Shown in pieces: positions 18,461 to 27,809 of a DNA stretch of 64,000 nucleotides; position 1 is the first letter of the stretch; the number at the start of each line of letters is the position of its first letter. Both the position numbers and the translations under genes were made by a program. Below the pieces are notes generated by a model that ran no database searches, was not told where the DNA came from, and saw only the letters and a list, made by a program, of their open reading frames with translations. Where the stretch lies: assembly GCA_016936655.1 (NCBI GenBank), contig JAFGXL010000015.1:186001-250000 (forward strand). The letters run 5' to 3'. This DNA is from Nitrospirota bacterium (GTDB lineage Bacteria; Nitrospirota; Thermodesulfovibrionia; Thermodesulfovibrionales; Dissulfurispiraceae).

Positions 18461-19159
18461 ATGAGCGAAAATGTTACATCAGGTCTCAGCAGAAGAGATT
18501 TTCTCACAGCAGCAGCAGTAACAGTTGCAGCAGGAGCCATAGGTGCGCCATCAATACTGCACGGCGCAGTAAAACATCAGCTTCCTAAGCTTCCTTTCGC
18601 TGAAAATGCACTTGAGCCCGTAATATCAGCCAAAACAATTTCATTCCACTATGGCAAACATCACAAAGCATATATTGACAATCTGAACAAGCTGATTGCA
18701 AAAACAGAATATGCTGATATGTCGCTAGAAAACATCATTAAGGCCACAGCAGGCAAATCTGACAAAGCTGGCATATTTAACAATGCCGCACAGGTATGGA
18801 ACCACACATTCTACTGGAACTGCCTCAGCCCCAAAGGCGGCGGAAGACCTACAGGAAAGCTCCAGACTGCTCTTAATGCTTCATTCGGAGATTGCGAAAA
18901 ATTTATGGCAGATTTCGCAAATGCAGCGATAACACAGTTCGGCAGCGGATGGGCATGGCTTGTTAAAGACGGCAAAAATCTTAAAATCGTCAAAACATCA
19001 AACGCAGAAACACCTCTTACACAGGGAGTTACTCCTCTGCTGACAATCGATGTATGGGAGCATGCATATTATCTTGACTATCAGAACAAGCGCGCTGATT
19101 ATGTAGCAGCTGTGATTAAAAAACTTATGAACTGGAAGTTCGCAGAAGATCATATGTAG
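18461..19159 (+). CDS. sodB: Tat-exported Fe-type superoxide dismutase
   Basis: 232 residues. The first 36 residues are a twin-arginine signal ([22 protein letters not shown]), predicting export of a folded, metal-loaded enzyme. The mature part follows E. coli SodB closely: [11 protein letters not shown] (metal ligand His63), [16 protein letters not shown] (second His ligand and the Gln typical of the Fe form), and [11 protein letters not shown] (Asp and His ligands). It dismutates superoxide, here in the periplasm. TTTTTGGAGGAGTT gives a strong ribosome site. Confidence 0.9.
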   Translation: MSENVTSGLSRRDFLTAAAVTVAAGAIGAPSILHGAVKHQLPKLPFAENALEPVISAKTISFHYGKHHKAYIDNLNKLIAKTEYADMSLENIIKATAGKSDKAGIFNNAAQVWNHTFYWNCLSPKGGGRPTGKLQTALNASFGDCEKFMADFANAAITQFGSGWAWLVKDGKNLKIVKTSNAETPLTQGVTPLLTIDVWEHAYYLDYQNKRADYVAAVIKKLMNWKFAEDHM

Positions 19160-19175
19160 AAGGACTTAAAATTTT

Positions 19176-19205
19176 GAGTGCGGTTCGCAAATGAGAACCG
19201 CACTC
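19176..19205. terminator. bidirectional terminator between sodB and lgt
   Basis: An 11-bp stem (19176-19186 with 19195-19205) followed by TTTTATTT and preceded by AAAATTTT, between two convergent genes. It can act in both directions. Confidence 0.85.
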
Positions 19206-19214
19206 TTTTATTTG

Positions 19215-20018
19215 TTATCTTTGCCCTCGCCTTAGTATTATCACGCCAAGACCAACAAATATCATCAGAAAGCTGAGAATCTGCCCCATTGTGAGCACGC
19301 CCATAATGTATCCAACCTGCACATCAGGCTCACGGAACATCTCGACTATAAATCTGAACACACCATAAAGCACAAGGAAGAGCCCAGATATCATGCCCTT
19401 GCTGAATCTATCCTTCAGCATCCATAGTACAGTAAACAGCACAACACCCTCGAGCATAAATTCATAGAGCTGAGACGGATGCCTCGGCATGCTGCCAGCG
19501 CCCGGAAAAACCATTGCCCATGGCACATCTGCAGCCCTGCCATAAAGCTCTCCATTTATAAAATTACCGATCCTGCCGAGTCCCAAACCTATCGGAGCTG
19601 TTATAACGACCATGTCAGAAAGCTGCCAGAAATCTACCCTGTATTTTTTGTAGAACAATATTCCCGCAACAAAAACTCCTATCAACGCTCCATGAAAGGA
19701 CATGCCTCCCTGCCAGAGCGCAAAAATTTCGAGAGGTTTATGGATGTAGTAGCTGAAGTTATAAAAGAGCGCATAACCGAGCCGAGCGCCTATAAGCAGC
19801 CCGAGTATAAGATATGAGTATAGCGACTCCAGCGTGTCCTTTGGCAGGACAATATTTTTTCTTTTGAGCTGATACTTAACCAAAAGATATGAAGCCACAA
19901 AACCTGCAAGATACATAAGGCCGTACCATCTTACAGACAATGGGCCTATTTTGAAAATTTCAGGGTCAATATTGGGATAGTTGATCACTTGCGCCTCCGC
20001 AAAATTAATTGTGGACAT
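19215..20018 (-). CDS. lgt: prolipoprotein diacylglyceryl transferase
   Basis: About 267 residues with seven membrane helices. Lgt motifs: YPNIDPEIFKIGPLSVRWYGLMYL at the N-terminus, FHGALIGV, the family signature GRIGNFINGELYGRA, and PRHPSQLYEF with a later FRFIVEMFREPD. It moves diacylglycerol from phosphatidylglycerol to the lipobox cysteine of prolipoproteins such as the one at 4908. I prefer the ATG at 20018; an in-frame TTG at 20051 would add 11 hydrophobic residues. A GGAG lies between the two and fits neither perfectly. Confidence 0.92.
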   Translation of the reverse strand: MSTINFAEAQVINYPNIDPEIFKIGPLSVRWYGLMYLAGFVASYLLVKYQLKRKNIVLPKDTLESLYSYLILGLLIGARLGYALFYNFSYYIHKPLEIFALWQGGMSFHGALIGVFVAGILFYKKYRVDFWQLSDMVVITAPIGLGLGRIGNFINGELYGRAADVPWAMVFPGAGSMPRHPSQLYEFMLEGVVLFTVLWMLKDRFSKGMISGLFLVLYGVFRFIVEMFREPDVQVGYIMGVLTMGQILSFLMIFVGLGVIILRRGQR

Positions 20019-20094
20019 TATAACGCAGATCAGCTTTTTCTTCTCCTGCAAATAGAGTACAATTTATAATTAGTCTTTATCCCGTGGAGTCAAG

Positions 20095-20784
20095 ATGATA
20101 CCTTACAAGGACGACAATCCTACTACAATAGTCCCATTTGTTACGATCGGGCTGATAGCAATAAACTGCGCCGTCTTCATATGGCAGATGCTCTCCGCGC
20201 AAGGTATGCAGCAGGTCGTGATGTCCTATGGCGCAATACCGGCCAATATCATCAGCTTAAGCGCCAACCAGCCTATACATCCGGTTGCAACTGTCTTTAC
20301 TGCAATGTTCATGCATGGCGGCATATTCCATATAGCTGGCAACATGCTCTATTTATGGATATTTGGGAACAATATAGAAGATGCTTTGGGTCATTTCAGA
20401 TTTCTCTTTTTTTACCTTTTTTGCGGTATTATCGCCGCTTACAGCCATGCATTACCATCAGCCCAATCTACAATACCCATGATCGGCGCCAGCGGAGCTG
20501 TCTCTGGGGTTCTCGGTGCGTATCTGCTATTGTTCCCAACCGCTAGAGTATATACTGTTATTTTTCTAGGATTTATTCTACAGAGAGTGGCGTTGCCAGC
20601 TATTGTTGTACTTGGATTCTGGATAGTAATACAGGTTATTAACGGATCTGTATCTTATAATTCAGAATCTGGCGGAGTTGCTTGGTTTGCCCATATCGGA
20701 GGCTTTGCTGCTGGACTGATAACTATTAAGCTGTGGCTTGTTGGCAGAGACTTCAAAAAACTCAGAAAAAAGCAGTATTACTGA
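20095..20784 (+). CDS. rhomboid-family intramembrane serine protease
   Basis: 229 residues with six or seven helices. The catalytic dyad is visible: Ser133 in GASGAVSG and His200 in FAHIGGFAAG. The family HGGIFHIAGNMLYLWIFGNNIED loop (HxxxxHxxxN) is also present. Rhomboids cleave membrane proteins within the bilayer; substrates cannot be predicted. TGGAGTCAAG precedes the ATG, and a TATAAT at 20065-20070 is a possible -10. Divergent from lgt. Confidence 0.9.
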   Translation: MIPYKDDNPTTIVPFVTIGLIAINCAVFIWQMLSAQGMQQVVMSYGAIPANIISLSANQPIHPVATVFTAMFMHGGIFHIAGNMLYLWIFGNNIEDALGHFRFLFFYLFCGIIAAYSHALPSAQSTIPMIGASGAVSGVLGAYLLLFPTARVYTVIFLGFILQRVALPAIVVLGFWIVIQVINGSVSYNSESGGVAWFAHIGGFAAGLITIKLWLVGRDFKKLRKKQYY

Positions 20785-20835
20785 GATAAATAGCTTTATT
20801 ATCCGTTATTCCAGAATATAATCCTCTCAACGGCC

Positions 20836-20865
20836 TTGCTCAAAAAGAGACCTACGCGATATATT
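20836..20865 (+). promoter_or_regulatory. promoter of groES-groEL
   Basis: TTGCTC (20836-20841) and TATATT (20860-20865) lie 18 bp apart. The -10 abuts the CIRCE operator, the usual arrangement for HrcA repression. A TATAAT at 20817-20822 could be a second promoter. Confidence 0.55.
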
Positions 20866-20890
20866 AGCACTCATCGGCATCGAGTGCTAA
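20864..20890 (+). promoter_or_regulatory. CIRCE operator (HrcA site)
   Basis: TTAGCACTC-N9-GAGTGCTAA matches the CIRCE consensus at all 18 positions. HrcA bound here represses groESL until heat shock. The operator lies in the transcribed leader, so its inverted repeat can also form an RNA hairpin. hrcA itself is not in the window. Confidence 0.97.
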
Positions 20891-20913
20891 CAACCTGAGA
20901 AGCTACTATGCAA

Positions 20914-20935
20914 ATGCCGATTCATTTATCGGCAT
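20914..20935 (+). other. second inverted repeat in the groESL leader
   Basis: ATGCCGAT (20914-20921) and ATCGGCAT (20928-20935) form a perfect 8-bp stem with a 6-nt loop. The left arm is also complementary to the ATCGGCAT (20873-20880) that fills the CIRCE spacer, so two alternative RNA pairings are possible. Confidence 0.6.
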
Positions 20936-20974
20936 AATAATAACAAACAAATCTAAAACAGGAGGAATGCAAAG

Positions 20975-21235
20975 ATGATTAAGCCGCTCAAAGACAGGGT
21001 AGTAGTAAAGTACTCTGAAGAGGAGATGGAAAAGACAGCAGGCGGGCTCTATGTGCCTGATGTTGCAAAAGAGAAGCCACAGAAGGGTTCCGTTGAGGCC
21101 ATCGGCTCTGAAGTTAAGGAAGTTAAGAAGGGCAATGTTGTACTTTTTGACAAATACTCAGGATCAAAGATAAAGATCGATGACACTGAGTACCTCATCA
21201 TCAAAGAAGAAGACATTCTAGGAATAATCGAATAA
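20975..21235 (+). CDS. groES: co-chaperonin GroES
   Basis: 86 residues, shorter than the usual 94-97. It carries the N-terminal MIKPLKDRVVVK strand, the mobile-loop region (EKTAGGLYVPD) and the C-terminal YLIIKEEDILGIIE strand. It forms the heptameric lid for GroEL, closing the folding chamber. ACAGGAGGAATGCAAAG is a strong ribosome site. First gene of a two-gene CIRCE-controlled operon, with groEL 28 nt downstream. Confidence 0.97.
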   Translation: MIKPLKDRVVVKYSEEEMEKTAGGLYVPDVAKEKPQKGSVEAIGSEVKEVKKGNVVLFDKYSGSKIKIDDTEYLIIKEEDILGIIE

Positions 21236-21263
21236 CCACAATCACTAAAAGGAGGACTGACAG

Positions 21264-22895
21264 ATGGCAGCAAAGCAACTTTTATTTGATGAAGCAGCAA
21301 GACAGGCGATCCTCAGAGGCGTTACAGCCCTCTCTGACGCTGTTAAGGCAACACTCGGCCCCAGAGGCAGAAACGTTATTATCGACAGGAAGTTCGGTTC
21401 GCCAAATATAACAAAAGACGGCGTAACCGTAGCAAAAGAAGTGGAGCTGAAAGACCCTTACGAGAATATGGGCGCTCAGCTTGTAAGAGAGGTTGCTTCA
21501 AAGACCTCTGATATAGCTGGAGACGGAACAACAACTGCAACCGTACTAGCATACTCAATCTACAAAGAGGGTATGAAGTATGTAACAGCAGGAGCAAATG
21601 CAATAGACCTTAAAAGGGGTATAGACAAGGCTGTTGAGGCTGTTGTTGAAGAGCTCAAAAAGATGTCCAAGAGCGTTTCTGACAAAAAGGAGATCGCTCA
21701 GGTCGGCACAATATCAGCAAACAACGATCCTTCAATTGGAGAGCTTATTGCCGAGGCTATGGACAAGGTAGGAAAGGACGGAGTTATAACTGTTGAAGAG
21801 GCAAAAAGCATGGCAACAACACTTGATGTTGTTGAGGGCATGCAGTTCGACAGAGGATATATATCCCCATACTTCATAACTGATCCTGACAGAATGCAGG
21901 CTATGCTTGACGATCCTTTCATACTTATACATGACAAGAAGATCTCCAGCATGAAAGATCTGCTCCCTGTGCTCGAGCAGGTAGCAAAAATGGGCAAGCC
22001 TCTCTGCATTATCGCTGAGGACATAGAGGGCGAGGCTCTCGCTACACTCGTTGTTAACAAACTCCGCGGCACACTGCATGTATGCGCTGTAAAGGCTCCG
22101 GGATTTGGCGAGAGAAGAAAGGCTATGCTCGAAGATATAGCCATCCTCACAGGCGGCACAGTAATATCTGAGGATATCGGACTGAAGCTCGAAAATGTAA
22201 AGGTAAATGACCTAGGAAGAGCAAGAAAGGTCAATATAGACAAGGAAAACACAACAATCGTTGAAGGCGCTGGAGATGCAGCCCAGATTCAGGGCAGAGT
22301 AAAGCAGATCAAGGCACAGGTCGAAGAGACCACATCCGACTACGACAGAGAGAAGCTCCAGGAGAGGCTCGCAAAGCTCGTTGGAGGCGTAGCTGTAATC
22401 AATGTCGGTTCAGCAACAGAAGCTGAGATGAAGGAGAAGAAGGCGAGAGTTGAAGACGCACTTCACGCTACACGCGCAGCTGTTGAAGAAGGTATAGTGC
22501 CTGGCGGTGGAATAGCTCTGATAAGATGCATAAAGAGCCTCGATAAACTGAAACTCGATCAGGATCAGCAGCTCGGAGTAAAGATTGTAAAAAGAGCCCT
22601 TGAAGAGCCGATCAGACAGATCGTCGCAAACGCAGGAATGGAAGGCTCAATAGTGGTCGAAAAGGTGAAAGACGCAAAAGACTCATCATTCGGCTACGAT
22701 GCATACAAAGAAGATTACACAGACATGATAAAGGCAGGAATCATAGACCCTACAAAGGTTACGCGCACAGCGCTGCAGAATGCTGCCTCAGTATCAGGCC
22801 TGATGCTCACAACAGAAGTGATGATCGCTGAACTGCCTGAAGAGGATAAGAAGATGCCTCCGATGCCGGGCGGCGGCATGGGAGATATGTACTAG
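21264..22895 (+). CDS. groEL: chaperonin GroEL
   Basis: 543 residues, full length. Landmarks: [20 protein letters not shown]-site [11 protein letters not shown], and [16 protein letters not shown] near the end. The C-terminal tail ends GGGMGDMY, a shortened version of the usual GGM repeat. It forms the double-ring ATP-driven folding chamber in the cytoplasm. AAAGGAGGACTGACAG precedes the ATG. A strong terminator follows. Confidence 0.98.
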   Translation: MAAKQLLFDEAARQAILRGVTALSDAVKATLGPRGRNVIIDRKFGSPNITKDGVTVAKEVELKDPYENMGAQLVREVASKTSDIAGDGTTTATVLAYSIYKEGMKYVTAGANAIDLKRGIDKAVEAVVEELKKMSKSVSDKKEIAQVGTISANNDPSIGELIAEAMDKVGKDGVITVEEAKSMATTLDVVEGMQFDRGYISPYFITDPDRMQAMLDDPFILIHDKKISSMKDLLPVLEQVAKMGKPLCIIAEDIEGEALATLVVNKLRGTLHVCAVKAPGFGERRKAMLEDIAILTGGTVISEDIGLKLENVKVNDLGRARKVNIDKENTTIVEGAGDAAQIQGRVKQIKAQVEETTSDYDREKLQERLAKLVGGVAVINVGSATEAEMKEKKARVEDALHATRAAVEEGIVPGGGIALIRCIKSLDKLKLDQDQQLGVKIVKRALEEPIRQIVANAGMEGSIVVEKVKDAKDSSFGYDAYKEDYTDMIKAGIIDPTKVTRTALQNAASVSGLMLTTEVMIAELPEEDKKMPPMPGGGMGDMY

Positions 22896-22911
22896 AATCA
22901 AGGACTACTTA

Positions 22912-22939
22912 CAAGAGGCCTGCTTTAGCAGGCCTCTTG
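22912..22939 (+). terminator. terminator of groESL
   Basis: A perfect 12-bp GC-rich stem (22912-22923 with 22928-22939) with a TTTA loop, followed by TTTCTCTCTTTTT. Confidence 0.9.
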
Positions 22940-22966
22940 TTTCTCTCTTTTTATCAACCATAGGTT

Positions 22967-22995
22967 TTGAAGCTTAAAGCCCCATTTGTTATCCT
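22967..22995 (+). promoter_or_regulatory. candidate promoter of mltG-ispG with near-leaderless start
   Basis: TTGAAG (22967-22972) and TATCCT (22990-22995) are 17 bp apart. The expected start of transcription (about 23002) is 2-3 nt before the mltG ATG, and no Shine-Dalgarno is seen. Confidence 0.4.
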
Positions 22996-23004
22996 AAGAG
23001 AAAT

Positions 23005-24036
23005 ATGAGATACCATTTAAACCACAACAAATTAATCCTTTTCGCGATACCGCTGCTTTTTGTCGTATACATCGCGGTACAGCTTTTTGTGTCGCTGCAT
23101 ATAAATAATCTTCGAATTGAAGTGCAGATACCAGAAGGCGCCAACTATAAACAGGCTGTAGCCATACTTGCAGAAAACGAACTGATCCGCGACAAAAACC
23201 TCTTTCTTGCTATCGGCAGACTGATGAATGCTGACAAAAAAATAAAGGCTGGTTACTACACATTTTTTCATAGAATGAGCCCATTAAAAGCATTTAGAAC
23301 GCTTCTTTCAGGAAAGATTATTGAACATACTGTAACAATCGTTGAGGGCGACTCGCTTTATGAGATCAGCAGAAAACTGTCAGATACAGGCATTATGTCA
23401 AATGAAAGCTTTAACAACTTGAAAAATGATCAATCACTGCTTCAGGATCTTGATATCGATGCCCCTAGCCTGGAAGGATACCTGGCTCCTCAGACATACA
23501 ATTTTCCTAAAGGAGCTACACCATCCGCTGTAATCAGGTTTATGGTAAATACGCAACGAAGCTCATATCCAGCTGATTTTGAGCAAAAAGCAGACAAACT
23601 CAATATGTCAGAAAATGAGATTATAACCCTTGCATCAATAATCGAAAGAGAGGCAGTAGTAAATGAAGAAAGGCCTCTTATTTCAGCAGTTTTTCATAAC
23701 AGGCTCAAAAAAGGCATGCCTCTGCAGGCTGATCCAACAGCTATCTATGGTGTAAAAAATTACAGCCAAAAGATCACCAGAGAAGACCTGAAAAGAAAAA
23801 CACTGTACAACACTTATGTAATAAAGGGACTGCCTCCCGGAGCAATTGCGTCTCCTGGAAGAAGATCGATTGAAGCAGCGCTTAACCCGGCAAAGGCAAA
23901 TCACTACTACTTTGTTTCAAATGGCGACGGCACTCACAAATTCTCTACTACACTTTCAGAGCATAATGAAGCTGTAAGATCTTACATAGACTCGCGCTCA
24001 AATTCAGCGCAGCAGACAAAAGATACAAAAGGATAA
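23005..24036 (+). CDS. mltG: endolytic murein transglycosylase MltG
   Basis: 343 residues. One N-terminal membrane helix (about 10-31) anchors a periplasmic domain. A LysM-like region precedes the YceG catalytic core with EGYLAPQTYNFPKG, the catalytic glutamate Glu214 in ASIIEREAVV, and FHNRLKKGMPLQADPTAIYG. The conserved YNTYVIKGLPPGAIASPG follows. It cleaves nascent glycan strands and helps set their length. The end is tightly coupled to ispG, 3 nt downstream. Confidence 0.93.
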   Translation: MRYHLNHNKLILFAIPLLFVVYIAVQLFVSLHINNLRIEVQIPEGANYKQAVAILAENELIRDKNLFLAIGRLMNADKKIKAGYYTFFHRMSPLKAFRTLLSGKIIEHTVTIVEGDSLYEISRKLSDTGIMSNESFNNLKNDQSLLQDLDIDAPSLEGYLAPQTYNFPKGATPSAVIRFMVNTQRSSYPADFEQKADKLNMSENEIITLASIIEREAVVNEERPLISAVFHNRLKKGMPLQADPTAIYGVKNYSQKITREDLKRKTLYNTYVIKGLPPGAIASPGRRSIEAALNPAKANHYYFVSNGDGTHKFSTTLSEHNEAVRSYIDSRSNSAQQTKDTKG

Positions 24037-24039
24037 CTC

Positions 24040-25095
24040 ATGGATCCCAGGCGAAACACAAGAGAGCTTAATGTAGGGAAAATCAGAATTGGCGCAGGAC
24101 ATCCAATCTCTGTGCAGTCTATGACAAAGACAGACACAAGAGATGCTGAAAAAACTCTGAACCAGATAACCTCTCTAGCCTGTGCAGGATGCGAAATCAT
24201 AAGGGTTGCTGTGCCTGACATGGAAGCAGCAGAATCATTATCTAACATAGTTCCAAAAAGCCCTCTGCCTGTTATAGCTGACATACACTTTGACTGGAGA
24301 CTAGCTCTAAAAGCATTAGAAAACGGAGTACACTGCCTCAGGCTTAACCCCGGGAACATAGGCGCTCGCTGGAAGGTTGAAGAGGTTGTCTCAGCAGCAA
24401 GAGAGCGCAGTGTGCCAATAAGAATAGGCGTAAATGCCGGATCACTCGAAAAAGATCTCTTGGATAAATACGGACACCCTACACCTGAAGCGATTGTGGA
24501 AAGCGCTGAAGGCCATATCAAGATACTCGAAGATCTCGGATATGACAAAATCAAGATCTCTCTTAAAGCATCTGATGTACTAAGAACAGTCGAGGCTTAC
24601 AGGATATTCTCTTCAAAATATGACTATCCTCTTCATATAGGCATTTCAGAATCTGGCCCGCCCTCAACAGGAATCATTAAAAGCTCTGTAGGACTTGGCG
24701 TATTATTGTATGAAGGGATAGGCGATACAATGAGAGTCTCTCTGACATCCGAACCTGAAGAAGAAGTTCGTGTAGCTTATGAAATACTCAAATCGCTCGA
24801 TCTGCGTGAGCGAGGCGCAAACCTCATATCATGCCCCACTTGCGGCAGATGCGAGATAGATATGCGGCCACTTGCACAGAAGGTTCAGGATGCGCTCAAA
24901 AACATATCTAAGCCATTGACTGTTGCTGTAATGGGCTGCGTTGTCAACGGCCCCGGAGAGGCGCGCGAAGCTGACTTCGGAGTTGCAGGCGGTAAAGGCA
25001 TGGGGCTAGTATTCAAAAAAGGAGAGATCATTAAAAAAGTGAAGGAAGAAGACCTGCTCTCTGCATTGATGGACGAGATCAACAGGGCTGAATAA
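24040..25095 (+). CDS. ispG: 4-hydroxy-3-methylbut-2-enyl diphosphate synthase IspG
   Basis: 351 residues of the compact two-domain bacterial type: a TIM barrel (about 1-250) and a 4Fe-4S domain. Cluster ligands are visible: Cys265 and Cys268 in SCPTCGRC, Cys300 in MGCVVNGPGEA, and the fourth ligand Glu307. It reduces methylerythritol cyclodiphosphate to HMBPP in the MEP isoprenoid pathway using ferredoxin or flavodoxin. It starts 3 nt after the mltG stop, so the two are co-translated. Confidence 0.97.
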   Translation: MDPRRNTRELNVGKIRIGAGHPISVQSMTKTDTRDAEKTLNQITSLACAGCEIIRVAVPDMEAAESLSNIVPKSPLPVIADIHFDWRLALKALENGVHCLRLNPGNIGARWKVEEVVSAARERSVPIRIGVNAGSLEKDLLDKYGHPTPEAIVESAEGHIKILEDLGYDKIKISLKASDVLRTVEAYRIFSSKYDYPLHIGISESGPPSTGIIKSSVGLGVLLYEGIGDTMRVSLTSEPEEEVRVAYEILKSLDLRERGANLISCPTCGRCEIDMRPLAQKVQDALKNISKPLTVAVMGCVVNGPGEAREADFGVAGGKGMGLVFKKGEIIKKVKEEDLLSALMDEINRAE

Positions 25096-25113
25096 AAATT
25101 ACTACCATATCAT

Positions 25114-25923
25114 TTGACAACTCTCGACTACATAAGGGATGTACAGATATACCAGCACAAAAGCGGCTATCGCTTCTCTGTGGATGCGCTTCTGCTGCAC
25201 TCATTTGCATCAGCAAACAACCCAAAGCTAATAGCTGACCTCTGCGCAGGTTCAGGCATAATAGGTCTGCTCATGGCAAAAAAGCATCCTCTGTCCCGGA
25301 TATTTCTTGTGGAACTCCAGAAAAATCTCTATAATCTTTCTATAAAAAATATTGGACTAAACAATATGTCAGGATCCTCCATAGCAGTACACTCGGACAT
25401 AAACGATATTACTACTGAGGCAAAAAAAAGGGAAAGTATTCTGAGCATTGGCGCTCACAAAAGCATACATCACAAGCAGAGCAAACAAAAAAATGACTCG
25501 CCCTTTGAACTCCTAATGGATAACGCTGGCTGTTTTGATCTGGTTGTATCAAATCCACCTTTCAGAAAGGTTAAGTCAGGCATGGTCAGCTCTGGAGACG
25601 AAAAATCGATTGCCCGACATGAGATAAAAATATCTATTCAACAGTTATCAGATGCTGCATCGCGTCTGCTGGCACACAGGGGCAGGTTCTGCATGATACA
25701 CCTTCCTGAGCGCATGACAGAGATATTCGACAGCCTGAGAAAGTACGGCATTGAGCCCAAAAGACTGCGCACAGTGCACTCAGACATCGGGTCAGAAGCA
25801 TCAATGATACTTGTTGAAGGAGTAAAGGGCGCAAAGCCGGGGATTAAGGCAGATCCGCCGCTTGTACTCTACAATATAGACGGCTCTTACACAAAAGAGC
25901 TGTACGCAATGTACAACGGTTGA
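25114..25923 (+). CDS. TrmN6-like SAM-dependent methyltransferase
   Basis: 269 residues from a TTG at 25114; no ATG lies near the N-terminus and the family's opening IRDVQIYQHKSGYRFSVDALLLHSFA is complete only from here. SAM motif I is LIADLCAGSGIIGLLMAK. The catalytic NPPF is in LVVSNPPFRKVKSG, typical of enzymes methylating exocyclic amines. Closest to tRNA1(Val) adenine-37 N6-methyltransferase (TrmN6/YfiC); the RNA target is inferred. It follows ispG by 18 nt and may share its transcript. Confidence 0.75.
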   Translation: MTTLDYIRDVQIYQHKSGYRFSVDALLLHSFASANNPKLIADLCAGSGIIGLLMAKKHPLSRIFLVELQKNLYNLSIKNIGLNNMSGSSIAVHSDINDITTEAKKRESILSIGAHKSIHHKQSKQKNDSPFELLMDNAGCFDLVVSNPPFRKVKSGMVSSGDEKSIARHEIKISIQQLSDAASRLLAHRGRFCMIHLPERMTEIFDSLRKYGIEPKRLRTVHSDIGSEASMILVEGVKGAKPGIKADPPLVLYNIDGSYTKELYAMYNG

Positions 25924-25949
25924 CCTTAAAGCTGTTCATCCATTACATT
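25920..25949 (+). promoter_or_regulatory. candidate leaderless promoter of the dipeptide-type permease genes
   Basis: TTGACC (25920-25925) and TACATT (25944-25949) are 18 bp apart. The ATG of the permease lies at 25957, where transcription should begin, and there is no Shine-Dalgarno. Confidence 0.4.
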
Positions 25950-25956
25950 TAGAACT

Positions 25957-26940
25957 ATGTATTATTATATTGTCAAGCGGCTGCTCCTGATGGTACCAAT
26001 GATATTCGGCATAACGCTGATCACATTCAGCGTAGTGCATCTGGCTCCCGGCGATCCTGTTGCAGTAGAGACAGAGATGTCACCCAAGGCATCTGCGCAG
26101 GCCAGGGAAAATCTTAAAAAACTCTACGGTCTCGACAAACCGGTTCACATACAGTATTTTGACTGGCTGAAAAGATTTGTTAAGCTCGATTTCGGCACAT
26201 CTTTTGTTGACAGCAAAAAAGTCATAGACAAGATAACAGAACGAATACCAATAACACTCGCTATAAATCTGCTGTCTCTATTTCTAATTCTGATCATAGC
26301 TGTGCCTATTGGCGTGCTGTCTGCCACAAAACAATATTCCCTTTTTGACAAACTATCCACAATATTTGTCTTTATCGGTTTTTCCACGCCATCATTTTGG
26401 CTCGCCCTGCTGCTTATGATGCTATTTGGAGTAACACTTGGGATACTGCCTATATCCGGCATACAGAGCCTAGATGTAGCAGGAATGTCCTTTTTTGAGA
26501 GGCTGCTCGACTGGGCAAAGCATCTCATACTGCCTGTCAGCATAAGCGCATTTGGCGGCATAGCAGGATTGAGCAGATACAGCAGATCGAGTATGCTCGA
26601 AGTTATAAGACAAGACTACATAAGAACAGCACGCGCAAAAGGTCTAAAGGAATCTACTGTAATATTCCGCCATGCGCTTAGAAATGCCCTTCTACCTATA
26701 GTTACTATTTTGGGACTTGCTGTGCCCGGGCTTATCGGCGGAAGCGTGATATTCGAGACCATATTCGCTATACCTGGCATGGGCCTGTTATTTTATGACT
26801 CTGCCATGGCGCGCGACTATCCAACAATAATGGGCGTGCTTGTAATAGGATCCGTCCTCACTCTTCTTGGCAATCTGCTGGCTGATATATCATATGCACT
26901 GGTTGATCCGCGCATAAGGGTTTCTGGAGGCAAAAACTGA
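25957..26940 (+). CDS. peptide/nickel-type ABC permease (DppB/OppB family)
   Basis: 327 residues, six helices. The OppB/DppB opening [35 protein letters not shown] is clear. The EAA loop is [35 protein letters not shown], and it ends [16 protein letters not shown]. With the next gene it forms the inner-membrane channel of an importer for dipeptides, oligopeptides or nickel. No binding protein or ATPase is adjacent, so the substrate is open. Confidence 0.88.
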   Translation: MYYYIVKRLLLMVPMIFGITLITFSVVHLAPGDPVAVETEMSPKASAQARENLKKLYGLDKPVHIQYFDWLKRFVKLDFGTSFVDSKKVIDKITERIPITLAINLLSLFLILIIAVPIGVLSATKQYSLFDKLSTIFVFIGFSTPSFWLALLLMMLFGVTLGILPISGIQSLDVAGMSFFERLLDWAKHLILPVSISAFGGIAGLSRYSRSSMLEVIRQDYIRTARAKGLKESTVIFRHALRNALLPIVTILGLAVPGLIGGSVIFETIFAIPGMGLLFYDSAMARDYPTIMGVLVIGSVLTLLGNLLADISYALVDPRIRVSGGKN

Positions 26941-26941
26941 T

Positions 26942-27793
26942 ATGCTCGCGATAATCTGGAGGAGATTCAGAAAAAACAGGCTCGCGCTGGCCGGGTTAAT
27001 AGTTATACTTACACTTTCCGCAGCCGCCATTTTCGCTCCAGTTATATCTCCTTATGAACCTACAAAAATAGATGTCTATAATGTACTCTCTCTTCCAAGC
27101 ATATCCCATCCCCTGGGTACTGATGAGCTAGGCAGGGATGTGCTTTCCAGGATGATATGGGGAAGCAGAGCATCCCTGAAGGTAGGTTTTATTGCAGTAG
27201 GCATTGCGATAGTAATAGGCACGCTTGTTGGAGCTATTGCCGGATTCTACGGCGGCAGGATAGACAGCCTGCTTATGCGTTTTGTAGATATAATGCTAGC
27301 GTTCCCGTCTTTTTTCCTGATACTAGCGATAATCGCCATTGTTGAACCCAGCATATCTACCATAATGATAGTTATAGGCATAACAGGGTGGATGGATGTG
27401 TCGCGCCTTGTGCGTTCTGAATTCCTCACACTCAAAGAAAGGGACTTTATTGCAGCAGCAAAAGTAGCAGGCGCAGGAGATGCACGGATTATATTTAAAC
27501 ATATTCTGCCAAATGCCATGTCCCCTGTTTTTGTTGCTGCCACATTCGGTATAGCAGGAGCCATACTCACCGAGTCCGGACTCTCATTTCTTGGGCTGGG
27601 AGTCCAGCCGCCTGAACCTAGCTGGGGAAACATCCTGACATCAGGAAAGAATAATCTCACAGTAGCATGGTGGCTCTCTGTATATCCGGGACTCGCCATA
27701 CTTATAACTGTACTCAGCTACAACCTTATAGGCGAAGGGCTGCGCGACTCCCTTGACCCAAGACTCTGGAAATCTTCAGACAGAGGGGCCTGA
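26942..27793 (+). CDS. peptide/nickel-type ABC permease (DppC/OppC family)
   Basis: 283 residues with six helices. HPLGTDELGRDVLSRMIWGSRASLKVG is the family's N-terminal signature, and REDFIAAAKVAGAGDARIIFKHILPNA (here ERDFIAAAK) is the EAA loop. It ends NLIGEGLRDSLDPRL. It starts 1 nt after the dppB-like stop. Its 3' end overlaps any upstream (TTG 27753) start of glnE, so the three genes are likely one transcript although functionally unrelated. Confidence 0.88.
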   Translation: MLAIIWRRFRKNRLALAGLIVILTLSAAAIFAPVISPYEPTKIDVYNVLSLPSISHPLGTDELGRDVLSRMIWGSRASLKVGFIAVGIAIVIGTLVGAIAGFYGGRIDSLLMRFVDIMLAFPSFFLILAIIAIVEPSISTIMIVIGITGWMDVSRLVRSEFLTLKERDFIAAAKVAGAGDARIIFKHILPNAMSPVFVAATFGIAGAILTESGLSFLGLGVQPPEPSWGNILTSGKNNLTVAWWLSVYPGLAILITVLSYNLIGEGLRDSLDPRLWKSSDRGA

Positions 27794-27809
27794 GCAGGCA
27801 GACCCTTTT

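Noticed and set aside
20804-20822. CGTTATTCC followed by TATAAT upstream of groES, similar to the ModE-like motif
   Set aside because: Only the first nine bases match, the spacing and right half differ, and a 9-mer match in 64 kb is expected by chance about every other window.
21698-22252. 184-codon minus-strand frame inside groEL
   Set aside because: Ser-rich antisense shadow caused by the codon bias of groEL.
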